DNA of 64,000 nucleotides from Cellvibrio sp. pealriver (GTDB lineage Bacteria > Pseudomonadota > Gammaproteobacteria > Pseudomonadales > Cellvibrionaceae), in NCBI RefSeq assembly GCF_001183545.1, contig NZ_KQ236688.1:897149-961148 (forward strand), read 5' to 3'. The notes below the pieces were generated by a model that made no database searches, had not been told where the DNA came from, and saw only the letters and a program-made list of their open reading frames with translations. Shown here piece after piece: positions 18,590 through 27,788 of the stretch; within the stretch, counting starts at the first letter, position 1; the number at the start of each line of letters is the position of its first letter. The position numbers were made by a program, and so were the translations under genes.

Positions 18590-20386
18590 GTGTCTTCTCA
18601 AAAATATTCCGTAAATCAGCACCTTATTGAAACGCTCCTGAGCTGGGTTAAATCTGGCGAGATTGCCATTCCTGAAATTCAGCGCCCCTTTGTGTGGGAT
18701 GCATCCAAGGTGCGTGATTTAATGGATAGTCTGTACCAAGGCTTCCCGGTGGGTTACATCATCGCTTGGCGCAACCCAACAGTGAAGTTAAAAGACGGTA
18801 CCTTGGCGGAAGGTAAAAAAGTATTGATTGACGGCCAGCAGCGCGTAACTGCCTTGACAGCTGCGATTGCCGGGCAGCAGGTGGTGAATAAGGATTACAA
18901 ACAGATCCGAATTCGTATTGCGTTTAATCCGGTGGATGAACGCTTTGAGGTTTGTAACCCTGCGATTGAGAAGGACAAAGCTTGGTTCAGCGATATTGCG
19001 CCCATCGTCAGTGGCGAACAAAAATCTCACAAAGTCGCGCGCGACTATTTGGCGCTAAACCCGGATGTGAATGAAGATCTGGTTTATGAGCGCTTGGATC
19101 GCCTTTGCGACATCATTAAAAAACAAATTGGTTTAATTGAGTTGGCACCGGATCTGGATATAGAAACGGTAACGGAAATTTTTATTCGTATTAATTCCAA
19201 AGGTGTTGTGCTCAGCCAAGCGGATTTCGCGATGTCTAAAATCGCCGCCAATGAAGATTTTGATGGTAACAGTCTACGCAAAGCCATTGATTATTTCTGT
19301 CATTTGGCCGTTGCGCCCGAGTTTTACACACAGATAGAAGCCAACGATACTGAGTTTGTAAAAACCGATTATTTTTCGGCGATGCGCTGGCTGCGAAACG
19401 AGAACGATGACCTCTATGACCCCAGCTATTCAGACATGCTGCGCGTTGCATTTACCACACGCTTTAATCGCGGGCGACTATCTGATTTGGTAGGTTTGTT
19501 GTCTGGCCGTAATTTTGAAACCCGCACTTATGAAAAATCGATTGAAGAAAACTCATTCAAACTGCTAGGCGAGGGAGTACGTGAGTTTATTAACGAAACT
19601 AACTTCAAGCGTTTTTTAATGATCATTCGCTCTGCCGGTTTTGTAGATCCAGGCATGATCCAATCTACCAACGCCTTAAACTTTGCTTACATTCTTTACC
19701 TAAAGCTCAAGCGCGATTTGGGCAACAATCCGAATATTGAACGCTGGGTGCGTCGTTGGTTTGTGATGTCGCTACTCACTGGCCGCTATTCGGGCTCACC
19801 GGAGTCCCAATTCGATAAAGATATTCGGGCAGTTCATGACACACCTTTCGCAGATCATTTAGCGGCAGTTGAATCAGCGGAATTGTCCGATGCTTTCTGG
19901 CAAATTGGTTTGGTGCAAAATCTGGAGACCAGTGTGGTAAATTCGCCTGCATTAAAAGTGTTCTGGGCGGCGCAGTCTTACTTGAATGAAAAAGGCTTCT
20001 TGAGCAAGGATATCACCGTTCGCGACATGCTCGTTCACCATGGCGATGTTCACCACATATTCCCCAAAAACTTCCTTAAAGGGCGCGGCCTGAGTAAAGC
20101 CAAATACAATCAAGTCGCCAACTACGTTATGGTGCAACAGGAGGTGAATATTAAAATCGGCGACCGCTCACCAATCGATTACATGAAAGACGTATTGGAT
20201 CAATGCTCCACCGGTACCTGCAAGTTTGGTGCAATCGATAACCAGGAGTTGCTACGCAAGAACCTTCAGGAAAACTGCTTGCCTGAATCCCTCAGTGATT
20301 ATGAATACGATAATTTTGAGAGCTTTCTTCTAACCCGCCGTAAGAAAATGGCGGAGAAGGTAAGAGGGTATTATTTTTCGCTTTAG
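18590..20386 (+). CDS. DUF262/HNH protein, GmrSD-like restriction factor
   Basis: About 598 residues. Two GTG starts are possible (18584, 18590); 18590 has better spacing to AGGA at 18578. The N-terminal DUF262 domain shows [11 protein letters not shown] (about residues 27-37) and [11 protein letters not shown] (about 79-89), the ParB-like nucleotide-binding DGQQR core. Near the C-terminus [11 protein letters not shown] (about 486-496), followed by N-x5-Y, is an HNH-type nuclease motif like that of DUF1524. The pairing matches the GmrSD type IV family that cuts modified phage DNA using NTP hydrolysis. It starts 45 bases after the DRT1 gene on the same strand. Whether it acts with DRT1 or independently is unknown. 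Confidence 0.85.
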   Translation: MSSQKYSVNQHLIETLLSWVKSGEIAIPEIQRPFVWDASKVRDLMDSLYQGFPVGYIIAWRNPTVKLKDGTLAEGKKVLIDGQQRVTALTAAIAGQQVVNKDYKQIRIRIAFNPVDERFEVCNPAIEKDKAWFSDIAPIVSGEQKSHKVARDYLALNPDVNEDLVYERLDRLCDIIKKQIGLIELAPDLDIETVTEIFIRINSKGVVLSQADFAMSKIAANEDFDGNSLRKAIDYFCHLAVAPEFYTQIEANDTEFVKTDYFSAMRWLRNENDDLYDPSYSDMLRVAFTTRFNRGRLSDLVGLLSGRNFETRTYEKSIEENSFKLLGEGVREFINETNFKRFLMIIRSAGFVDPGMIQSTNALNFAYILYLKLKRDLGNNPNIERWVRRWFVMSLLTGRYSGSPESQFDKDIRAVHDTPFADHLAAVESAELSDAFWQIGLVQNLETSVVNSPALKVFWAAQSYLNEKGFLSKDITVRDMLVHHGDVHHIFPKNFLKGRGLSKAKYNQVANYVMVQQEVNIKIGDRSPIDYMKDVLDQCSTGTCKFGAIDNQELLRKNLQENCLPESLSDYEYDNFESFLLTRRKKMAEKVRGYYFSL

Positions 20387-20431
20387 TGCCGAGGCAGTCT
20401 AATAATAAACTTCAAATTTATTTGTAATACT

Positions 20432-21409
20432 CTAATACGCAAATAAATGATTTGGTGTATTAGTGGCAATGTTTTTGATGGGGCGAGAGGCGGAGACGAT
20501 GATGTGGCTAGTGTCGCCGCGTTGTTGAGAGTGGTGTCCATAGCGTTTCCGAGTCTTGTTGGTGGCGTGACCGAGAGCTCTACTTACGTCTTCGCCGCTG
20601 TGTGTTTTCTTTAAATCAGATGCAAACTGATGGCGAAAGCAATACGCTGTGATAGATTCATGGTGCGCTGGCCAGACTTCTTTACCCATTCGTCTAATTT
20701 CTACTGTGAAATTAACAGCTTTGTTTATAGAAACAGTAATTGCTTGTCGCGGGTTTGGAATCTCCTTTATTAATTCATGCAGCAATTCATTACTCGAAGT
20801 GACGGGGTAGCTTATTGTTCTGAAAGGTTGGCCTTTGTTTTCGTCAACTTTTCCACCCTCAATTTGAAAGTTAACGTGGTTATCGCTCATATAGACTCTT
20901 ATGCCTTTTACAAGTTCGCATGGCCTGCATCCGGTTAACGCAGCGGTAAGAAGTGGTATCCTGTACATGGAACTTGGGTTGTAGCTAATAAGCAGCTCTC
21001 GCCAATTCTTTGGTAGTTTGTGAAGGGCGGTTTTTTTTGATTTTTTCTTATCGAATTCTAAGTCGAAGTCTGATGCATCGAAATTTGCAATATGTTGTAA
21101 GTCATCGAAAAGCGAATAAGCATCTTCACAATATAAAGTGTCAGATGAAAGCTCATAAAGTTGCAGATTCCGCTCAATTTTATCGCACAAATAGAACGTT
21201 ATTCCATTTTGCCACTTGTAAAACGTGTTGCTTGTTTTTGCTTTAGTGAGTACATCTACTATTGTTTGATCCATCTTTTTTCTTTTGATTAATCTTTCTC
21301 CTGTCTTGTAGTAGTCTGCAAGGGTTTCCTCGCTTGCATTACAGAAATGCGCTTTGATGTCGTGGATAGCGTTAAGAGCATCGAAGTCATATTTAATTAT
21401 GTATTTCAT
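20432..21409 (-). CDS. tyrosine recombinase (integrase)
   Basis: 325 residues from the ATG that overlaps the stop of the AlpA-like gene (ATGA). The C-terminal catalytic domain has Arg162 (TGCRPCEL), the second-arginine box YCFRHQF (Arg259), LGHAT (His281) and the nucleophile Tyr290 (KRYGHH), so the active site is complete. The N-terminal half is divergent and has no clear SAM-like motif. It converges on the DUF262 gene, with 45 bases between the stops. Probably the integrase of the island carrying the DRT1/DUF262 genes; no tRNA or clear att repeat was found beside it. Confidence 0.85.
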   Translation of the reverse strand: MKYIIKYDFDALNAIHDIKAHFCNASEETLADYYKTGERLIKRKKMDQTIVDVLTKAKTSNTFYKWQNGITFYLCDKIERNLQLYELSSDTLYCEDAYSLFDDLQHIANFDASDFDLEFDKKKSKKTALHKLPKNWRELLISYNPSSMYRIPLLTAALTGCRPCELVKGIRVYMSDNHVNFQIEGGKVDENKGQPFRTISYPVTSSNELLHELIKEIPNPRQAITVSINKAVNFTVEIRRMGKEVWPAHHESITAYCFRHQFASDLKKTHSGEDVSRALGHATNKTRKRYGHHSQQRGDTSHIIVSASRPIKNIATNTPNHLFAY

Positions 21410-21591
21410 TTTTTTTGCTCCTTCGATTTGAGTTCGATCCATTGTTCGAGTTCACTTTCGTTAAACACGTTTATGCCAGCAGTCAGCTTAATCGGTCGAG
21501 GAAAACTTAGGTCAGCGCGCATTATTCGATAGAGGCTTGCCCTGCTAACTGATAATTTTTTACAAGCATCGTTGAATTTTATGAGATTCAT
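21406..21591 (-). CDS. AlpA-like excisionase/regulator
   Basis: 61 residues from the ATG at 21591, preceded by AAGGTG. MNLIKFNDACKKLSVSRASL is followed by YRIMRADLSFPRPIKLT and a C-terminal SELEQWIE, the MerR-like winged helix pattern of AlpA proteins. These act as excisionases or integrase activators in prophages and islands. Its stop overlaps the integrase start by the ATGA arrangement, so the two are translationally coupled. Confidence 0.8.
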   Translation of the reverse strand: MNLIKFNDACKKLSVSRASLYRIMRADLSFPRPIKLTAGINVFNESELEQWIELKSKEQKK

Positions 21592-21624
21592 GTTTGCACC
21601 TTTTTGCATCTGATTGTTATTCAA

Positions 21625-22823
21625 ATAATGAACAAAAAAAATCAGAACGCAATGCTGGAAAATCTTGTTTTTAGGAAAGTCAATAGAGTAAATATTTTTT
21701 TAACCAATTAATTTTTGAATTTGTTAAAAAAATGTCGTCACGCATTTTTAACTTTGCGTTTGGCAAGTTGTTGATTTTTAAGTGTGCTCAAATTTCATGT
21801 TGCCCCAGTACTTTAAATTTCTGGAAGTAATGGGAAATAAAGTGGACTAGAGAGGGTTAACAAGAGGGGTATCAATAAAAGTGGAAAATTAAATTTTCAA
21901 GACTTTCCGAAAGTGTGAGGTATGTCACAAATAGCTTGGGGGCTGTAAGAGGTATAGGTCAAAGTGCAGGTTATCTGGTTTAACTATAGAAAATCTCTTA
22001 TAAATCAATGCTTTGATACCAATGCATCATCGGTGTGTGCTGGTCTGTTGGCTCAATCGTATTCATTGTGGCGATATTCTTGTAATTAATTGATTTTAAA
22101 TGGGTTTTAACGTTTTCAGGCGTGGGTAATTGCCATGCAAAGTGCTTCAAAGAAGAAACTGGCGCGCATTATCCCACAGTCTGGCAGGCAGCGGAGCGCT
22201 TCGCGCGCGGGCTTTATCAGGCGCGTAATGTGATGTCATTCACATTTGCCCAGGTATCGCTTATGCTCCAGCAAAACCAAAGTGGCAACCAGCCCGCAGG
22301 CTGCCCCACGGGAACTATTTCACCGGACGATCTAGCGCTCCTCTCCGCTGTTCTCATTTCCCATCGCACGCCTCTGTGTTTTTTTACTCCCAATAAAAAA
22401 CATCTTTTATGGCAAACAAAAATTTAAAAGTAGGTTGTGGCGGGTCGTGCAGACTGAGCTTGCGAATCCCAACAGAGTGAAGGACTGCAGTGTGCCCAAA
22501 GCGGACGGTTAGCCAAATGAACTAGAAAGACTTTATCTGTGAGAGTTATGTTCAATTTCCCATAATTGAATCTGCTTGATTTAAAGATCAGGTTGCCCGA
22601 GATTAAATATGTAATTAATTAGGTTTGCCAGCGTTGCATAGCCTTATTTAAAATACTGGATGTCAACTATACTGTTAATTTGTAATCGATTGAAATAGCA
22701 AAAAACATCATTTTTTGTGGTTATATTTCGGCATAAAAGATTTTCTTTTCTGAAATTCTTCGGTTTATATGGTTGGGGAGACACACAAACTATTATGCAT
22801 ATAATAAAAAATAGGAGGTCGAG
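21625..22823. other. gene-poor stretch between integrase module and HEPN gene
   Basis: Nearly 1.2 kb with no convincing gene. An AT-rich part (21640-22100) is followed by a GC-richer patch at about 22130-22350 that has a CRP-type palindrome (22227-22246) and reading frames without a plausible product. The right edge of the integrase island may lie here, but no direct repeat marking it was found. Confidence 0.5.
22226..22278 (+). repeat. copy A of CRP-palindrome-containing 50-bp repeat
   Basis: AATGTGATGTCATTCACATT (22227-22246) is a near-perfect CRP site (TGTGA-N6-TCACA). The following bases up to GCAAAACC also match the segment at 38350-38400 with few changes. No gene starts nearby, so this looks like a detached promoter remnant. 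Confidence 0.65.
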
Positions 22824-24020
22824 TTGTATAAAGTAGAATATTTAGTGCTATTTGATGCGGATAAAACGCAATGTAAAACTGTTTCCGCACTAAAAAATTT
22901 ACTGCAGGCAGACTCGGATATTTCTATTGATAGAAACAAGGTTTCTTTTGATAAGAAAGCTGCAGAATTGGTTGTTAAACTTGGAAAGAAAGATGACAAA
23001 GCGCACATCTATTTTAATTTGATGTTGCGTTGTAATGATGAAGATGATCTTGAATGGTTTTCTTCTCTTTTAAGATCAATAAGAAGATCACTATCTTTAA
23101 TCACCAAATCTACTTATGTGGTTTGGGATGATCTAAGTCTGTACTATTGCTCTCAGGCGTATCCGCTGATATTCAATATTGAAAATCTTATGAGGCAGGT
23201 AATCACTAAGTTCATGCTAACAAATATTGGGCTTGGATGGATAAAAGACCGCTTGCCTACAGACGTTCAACAGTCTGTGAATATGAATAATAAGGATGCT
23301 AATTATCTATATAACGTTGACTTTATTCAGCTTAAGAATTTCCTTTTTAGTGAAAATTACCCAAGCCATAAAGAAAATTTGATAAATAAGTTTAAATCTG
23401 CGAAAGACCTTTCGGAACTAAATATTGATGAGATAAAAGCATTAATCCCTGAATCAAATTGGGATAAATATTTTAAACCTATAGTTGATTGTGATGCAGA
23501 ATACCTGAAAAAACGCTGGGATTTACTCTATGATCTTAGATGTAAAGTTGCACATAACAAGGACTTTACTAAGAATTCGTTAGAGGATGTAAAAAAACTA
23601 GTCTCAGAATTAAGCCCATTTCTGGAGAAAGCTATATCTTCCTTGGATAGCATCGCTGTATCGGAAGACGAGAAGGACGCTGTATTTGAAAGTGTTTTAA
23701 GCACCTATGATATAGAGTTCTCGAAGTTTATGGCAAGAATTCATAGGTTGGAGAGTTTGCTAGATAAGATGATCGAAGCATATGTTCCCGTATCTGATTA
23801 TTCTCGCCGTCAACCAATAATAATGAAGATTCACACTCTGCGGTCACATGGTGTTATTAATGAAAAGCAAGCTCACATCATGGATATGGCTAGAAGGATT
23901 AGAAATAAGCTTGTACACAATGAGTTTGATATAAACCCCATTGAAGTCATGCATGCGCAAACAATGCTTGAAGAACTGATTATTGAATTAGAGTTGGTTC
24001 ATAGTAGATATGAAAATTAG
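22824..24020 (+). CDS. double-HEPN-domain protein, putative RNase
   Basis: 398 residues from a TTG start, chosen because AGGAGG (22813-22818) lies five bases upstream. Mostly helical, cytosolic. Two HEPN-type Rx4H motifs are visible: R239-CKVA-H244 and R360-NKLV-H365, the latter the classic RNxxxH form. HEPN domains with this motif commonly are metal-independent RNases in toxin and abortive-infection systems. The family was not recognised beyond this; residues 1-230 have no known domain. It is low-GC and followed by a frameshifted Abi-alpha-like gene, which fits an accessory defence region. A defence role is inference. Confidence 0.6.
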   Translation: MYKVEYLVLFDADKTQCKTVSALKNLLQADSDISIDRNKVSFDKKAAELVVKLGKKDDKAHIYFNLMLRCNDEDDLEWFSSLLRSIRRSLSLITKSTYVVWDDLSLYYCSQAYPLIFNIENLMRQVITKFMLTNIGLGWIKDRLPTDVQQSVNMNNKDANYLYNVDFIQLKNFLFSENYPSHKENLINKFKSAKDLSELNIDEIKALIPESNWDKYFKPIVDCDAEYLKKRWDLLYDLRCKVAHNKDFTKNSLEDVKKLVSELSPFLEKAISSLDSIAVSEDEKDAVFESVLSTYDIEFSKFMARIHRLESLLDKMIEAYVPVSDYSRRQPIIMKIHTLRSHGVINEKQAHIMDMARRIRNKLVHNEFDINPIEVMHAQTMLEELIIELELVHSRYEN

Positions 24021-24062
24021 AGCGCATATAAGTAGTGGTTGTGGTGAGAAAAGCACGTAGCA

Positions 24063-24098
24063 TGTAAATACGATTAACAAAACGCAATCGTATTTACA
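24063..24098. repeat. 13-bp perfect inverted repeat
   Basis: TGTAAATACGATT/AATCGTATTTACA with a 10-base spacer, 43 bases after the HEPN gene. There is no T-tract, so it is an operator or recombination-like palindrome rather than a clear terminator. Confidence 0.6.
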
Positions 24099-24275
24099 AT
24101 GAATACATTGCTGATAATTTCTATGTGGTTGATCAATTCTGGTCGTTATTCAATGTAATTGACCAGATTCGAAGTTCGATGTATCCGGACTGATTCAGTT
24201 TTCCCAAAGCGGGCAGTATCCTGTTTTCAGTCGGCAGGATTACAATCAATTAATTACAAAATTATTGGAGTTTAA

Positions 24276-24906
24276 ATGGAGTTTCTAAAGGAAGTCCCCA
24301 AAGAGGTTTGGTGTGCAACTGTTGATTTGATTAACAAGCTGCTTTATCCAGTTACAGCAACTACAGTTGGTGTTGGAAAATTGATAGAGCATAAATTTTC
24401 AACCTTAAACGAAATTCAAAAAAATAATCGCCAAAAAAACTTTAGAAGAAGCTTCAGAAAAAATATCCAATGCAAAGATATCCAACTTCAATAATGTTGT
24501 AGTTAAACCACAAATTATTTATATCGTTTTAGAAAACGTAGACAGCCAAAGCGATGATTTTATGAGGTCGCTTTGGGCGAATGTAACAGCAAGAGAGCTA
24601 ACTGAAGGGAGTGTGCATCCAGAGATTGCTAGATTGTTTTCAAAGCTTACAGCCCCAGACTTAATGGTATTGAGTGAGCTGTATTCTCAGCATTCCTCTA
24701 TCACTAAGTTATTGCTAAAAGCTTTAGCTTCGGCATACACCTTGGGTATATCTCGCGATCCAAAATCTTTTCACCATGTCTATTTAACAGATTTAGGCCT
24801 GATAGATGACGTGTCTGGAAAGTGGTTCGTTACAACAAAGGGCAAAGAGTTGATTCGTTGCATCGGTGAGATTGAGAAAACCGCCAGCGCAGCGACCATG
24901 TCGTAG
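24276..24906 (+). pseudogene. frameshifted Abi-alpha (DUF4393)-like gene
   Basis: Reading starts at ATG 24276 (MEFLKEVPKEVWCATVDLI) and leaves frame after LNEIQK. The continuing frame gives IAKKTLEEASEKISN, then VLENVDSQSDDFMRSLWANVTARE, VHPEIARLFSKLTAPDLMVLS and a C-terminus ending at 24906. The second part matches the Abi-alpha/DUF4393 pattern (LWANLL, VHP, LSPLEA-type blocks). The break lies in or between two seven-A runs (24418-24424 and 24433-24439); losing one A from the first restores a single protein of about 209 residues. Either a true inactivating indel, a sequencing error, or programmed slippage. Abi proteins cause abortive infection in lactococci; function here is inferred. Confidence 0.65.
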
Positions 24907-25118
24907 TTGATTTGCATAGCAAGATTAATATGCCGCTCAATTCTTCGTATGTCTGCTTCTGGCCGAAAGCCGATGTTGTTAATGTGTAGATGCAGTTATA
25001 TGTAAAAATGTTTGTGAGGATATGAGTCTATAAAGCTTAACCAATATTTCTCTATAGATAAGAGTTTCTTTTGAAATATTTTGATATGGGATCGTTATGA
25101 TTCCCAAGGAGGTTATAA

Positions 25119-26354
25119 GTGAATATCTCGATTATTCAACTAACGATCGCTTACACATTTACTGCTGTAATCGTGTTTACTGCCGTAATTACTGCGCTGT
25201 CGCTCATAGGGAAAGTCCGCTTTGCCGATCAATCGCAGCAAAAAACTCTTTTTCGAGTATTAATCATTGAGCTTGTTGCTATCGGTGTGGGATTATTTAG
25301 TGGAATTATAAAGTTTGACGCTAATGCTGTACGCAAGGAAATAGTAGCAACGGAGTTTAATGCAAGGAAGAATGTGTTCGATGAAAAACTTGCTGAGGCC
25401 AAGCAGCTCTACAGCGCTGGAAAACTAACTGAAGCATATACATTGGTTAACGATCTTTTTCGATCTGATGAATTGGAAGAATACTTTCCTATAAAAGATT
25501 TGTTTGTTCTAAATGGGGATATTTCGAAAAGCCGTAAATTTTGGCTAGAAGCGATTGAGTCATATGGGCCTGCATTAAAACTTGATCCTTCTAATGTTGA
25601 AATAATGGTTAGTGCCGGGTATGCGCAAAGAGAACTTCAGAATTATGAGGAAGCTGAGACTCTTTATGAAAGAGCGTTGGTTGCTCAGGGGCAAAATTGG
25701 GAAGTATTAAATGGGTATTTTAATTGTTTGCGCAGATACGCAGCATTTCTAGCCGATGAGTACCCGAAAATAGCGGATGAAAAATTTCAAAAAGCAGCCA
25801 CCATTTCCCAGCAAATGGCTAATGTCGCAACTGATGAAAGAACGCAGCGATTATCCGATGTAGCTAAAGCGACGCTTTACTGGGAGTGGAAAAAGTATGA
25901 TGTTGCGTCCGCAACGTACAAACAGTTGATTAGAAAATATCCCAATCAAGTTCGATTCAAGGAGGATTTGGCTGCAGTTCTGGTTGAAATGGAAAATTTT
26001 AGTGAAGCAAAAGAGATGTATCTTGCTTTATACAAAGCAGAGATTAATGCCGGTACTGTCTCATGGTTTGTTGGTGCGGGATATGCCGAGGCGGCGAGCA
26101 AAGCAAATTCATCCTCTACTGAACTCCAACAAGCACTAGATGCCGGATTGGCCGCGATTGCGGCAAAACCAGATGAGCCGTTCTCATATTACGCAGTGGG
26201 GCTCGTTTATAAATCCCTCGGGAATGATGCTGCCGCCATCAAATATCTTTCCGATGCAGAAGCCTTGGAAGCACGGCGCGATACAAACATCCACACATAC
26301 GATAAAACTCGACACGAGCTGTACAAGTCATTGATCGAAAAATGGCGTGTATGA
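25119..26354 (+). CDS. TPR-repeat inner-membrane protein
   Basis: 411 residues from a GTG with AAGGAGG six bases upstream. Two N-terminal membrane helices (about residues 8-30 and 44-64) anchor it in the inner membrane. The rest is a tetratricopeptide superhelix: repeats at about 145-215 (SYGPALKLDPSNVEIMVSAG, YEEAETLYERAL) and 255-400 (YDVASATYKQLIRKYP, FSEAKEMYLALY, AIKYLSDAEAL). Such proteins are scaffolds; partners are unknown. It follows accessory genes but has better codon regularity than them. No operon partner is obvious. Confidence 0.7.
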   Translation: MNISIIQLTIAYTFTAVIVFTAVITALSLIGKVRFADQSQQKTLFRVLIIELVAIGVGLFSGIIKFDANAVRKEIVATEFNARKNVFDEKLAEAKQLYSAGKLTEAYTLVNDLFRSDELEEYFPIKDLFVLNGDISKSRKFWLEAIESYGPALKLDPSNVEIMVSAGYAQRELQNYEEAETLYERALVAQGQNWEVLNGYFNCLRRYAAFLADEYPKIADEKFQKAATISQQMANVATDERTQRLSDVAKATLYWEWKKYDVASATYKQLIRKYPNQVRFKEDLAAVLVEMENFSEAKEMYLALYKAEINAGTVSWFVGAGYAEAASKANSSSTELQQALDAGLAAIAAKPDEPFSYYAVGLVYKSLGNDAAAIKYLSDAEALEARRDTNIHTYDKTRHELYKSLIEKWRV

Positions 26355-26412
26355 AGCACAACACATCTCGTTAAGGCTAAGGAAAGCTAATCAAATTCAT
26401 CTATTTTTTTGT

Positions 26413-26520
26413 TATTACAATCCTAAGATCACTAATGCTTTCTCATCCGGCGAGGCGGAAGCGTTCACCGCCGCTTGTCAGCTCCATTACGAAGCTTGGA
26501 AAAACCCCGAAGATTTTTAG
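26413..26520 (+). pseudogene. possible short gene remnant
   Basis: An open frame ending at 26520 reads TNAFSSGEAEAFTAACQLH and ends NPEDF, protein-like in composition but with no start or recognised family. It may be the tail of a lost gene or chance. Confidence 0.2.
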
Positions 26521-26549
26521 GGTGCTATTGAGGTCTTTATTTGTGAATC

Positions 26550-27131
26550 GTGTCAAACATAAGCATCCGTTACGAGAGGTTGAATCCATTGAAACCGGAC
26601 ACTAGTGATCTCACGGGTTGCACCATCCCCAGTATTTTATTGACCTCCACAATAAAAAAGCGCGGAATCAATCCTTATGTGCTGGTTAGCGCTGAAGTCG
26701 CTACACAATTAAAAGAAAACTGGCGCAAGCCGCTGCCAGTGTTGGTGCAAGTAAACAGTAAACCAGAGCCGCCGTGGCGTATTAATATGATGCCTGCTGG
26801 CGATGGGAGTTTTTATTTGTATTTGAGCGGTGAAGTGCTCAAAGCCTCCAGCACACAGGTTGGTAGCCTTGTGGAAATAAAGCTGCAATTTGACGCAAAT
26901 TATAAACCGGGGCCTGCTCATTCAATGCCTGCTTGGTTTAGTGAAGCGTTGGAGCAAAACCAACTTGCCCAGCAAGGTTGGGATCAACTCATTCCGAGTC
27001 TTCAAAAGGAAATACTGCGCTATCTTGATCGATTGAAATCAACGGAGGCGCAAACCCGCAATACGCAGCTGGCAATACATGTTTTATCAGGTGGTAAAGG
27101 AAGGTTTCTGGCGCGATCGTGGAATGAGTAG
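26550..27131 (+). CDS. DUF1905/YdeI-like protein
   Basis: 193 residues. The N-terminal two-thirds fit DUF1905 (IPSILLTSTIKKRGINPYVLVSAEV, WRINMMPAGDGSFYLYLSGEVL, VGSLVEIKLQFD), a small beta-barrel. The C-terminal segment (LIPSLQKEILRYLDRLKSTEAQTRN) is the YdeI/OmpD-associated helical motif. YdeI-like proteins are linked to cationic peptide and bacteriocin resistance in enterobacteria, but this combination is functionally uncharacterised. The start codon is GTG with no good ribosome site, so the true start is uncertain. Confidence 0.65.
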   Translation: MSNISIRYERLNPLKPDTSDLTGCTIPSILLTSTIKKRGINPYVLVSAEVATQLKENWRKPLPVLVQVNSKPEPPWRINMMPAGDGSFYLYLSGEVLKASSTQVGSLVEIKLQFDANYKPGPAHSMPAWFSEALEQNQLAQQGWDQLIPSLQKEILRYLDRLKSTEAQTRNTQLAIHVLSGGKGRFLARSWNE

Positions 27132-27172
27132 TTTGGTCGCATTGTGTAATTCAACTTAGAGAAAATTTGAAA

Positions 27173-27589
27173 ATGCTGAAAACATATAAGGGTAGTTGCC
27201 ACTGTGGTTCAGTCCAGTTTGAATGCGATCTTGATTTGTCAGCGGGTACAAGCCGTTGTAATTGTTCTTTCTGCAGTAAAACGCGATTTTGGAAAGCCTT
27301 TGCCAAAGGTGGGGCTTTCCGTTTGTTGCAAGGCGCTGAAAGTTTGTCGGACTACCAGTGGACATCTCCAATAGAGTCATCCCCCATACTTCATCATTTC
27401 TTTTGCAAGCGTTGCGGGGTCAGGCCATTCTCCAGAGGTTGGTTGGAAGACTTTGGTGGAGAGTTTCACGCTGTTTATCTTAGTTGTCTGGATGATGCAG
27501 AACAGGATATCGCCGCCGCTCCTGTTCAGTATCAAGACGGGCGCAATGATGATTATGAATCCTGCCCTGCAGAGACAAGACATCTATAA
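27173..27589 (+). CDS. GFA/CENP-V-type zinc protein
   Basis: 138 residues from the ATG at 27173. Zinc ligands of the glutathione-dependent formaldehyde-activating (GFA/Mss4-like) fold are present in order: GSCHCGSVQFE, CNCSFC, and FFCKRCGVRPFSRG. Family members include Gfa, which accelerates S-hydroxymethylglutathione formation, but most are of unknown activity. It follows the YdeI-like gene by 41 bases and may share its transcript; a palindromic terminator follows at 27703. Confidence 0.8.
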   Translation: MLKTYKGSCHCGSVQFECDLDLSAGTSRCNCSFCSKTRFWKAFAKGGAFRLLQGAESLSDYQWTSPIESSPILHHFFCKRCGVRPFSRGWLEDFGGEFHAVYLSCLDDAEQDIAAAPVQYQDGRNDDYESCPAETRHL

Positions 27590-27702
27590 AGACCAGGCAC
27601 CTATCGAGACAAGAAACCAAAGAAGTTGTTGTGCTATCACTAGTGACCAGCTCTTGGCTGTAGGTTTAGTCGATCAGCGCAAAACTATTTTTTTGCGAAA
27701 AG

Positions 27703-27739
27703 AAAACGGGCAGAAATTTTTAAAATTTCTGCCCGTTTT
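27703..27739. terminator. bidirectional terminator between converging genes
   Basis: 18-bp palindromic arms, AAAACGGGCAGAAATTTT and its complement, separated by one base, serving the plus-strand GFA-like gene and the minus-strand siderophore receptor. The core AACGGGCAGA is shared with the terminator at 49352. Confidence 0.85.
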
Positions 27740-27788
27740 TTATTTGAAATGGTTCTTGTGTTGATGAGGATTGAAGCGCTTTACTGCA

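Noticed and set aside
22122..22427. 101-codon frame across the orphan CRP repeat
   Set aside because: It contains the CRP palindrome and low-complexity composition, with no ribosome site or recognisable domain; treated as non-coding.
24140..24175. TCTGGTC/GACCAGA hairpin as terminator
   Set aside because: Short stem, 16-base loop and no T-tract; not enough to call.
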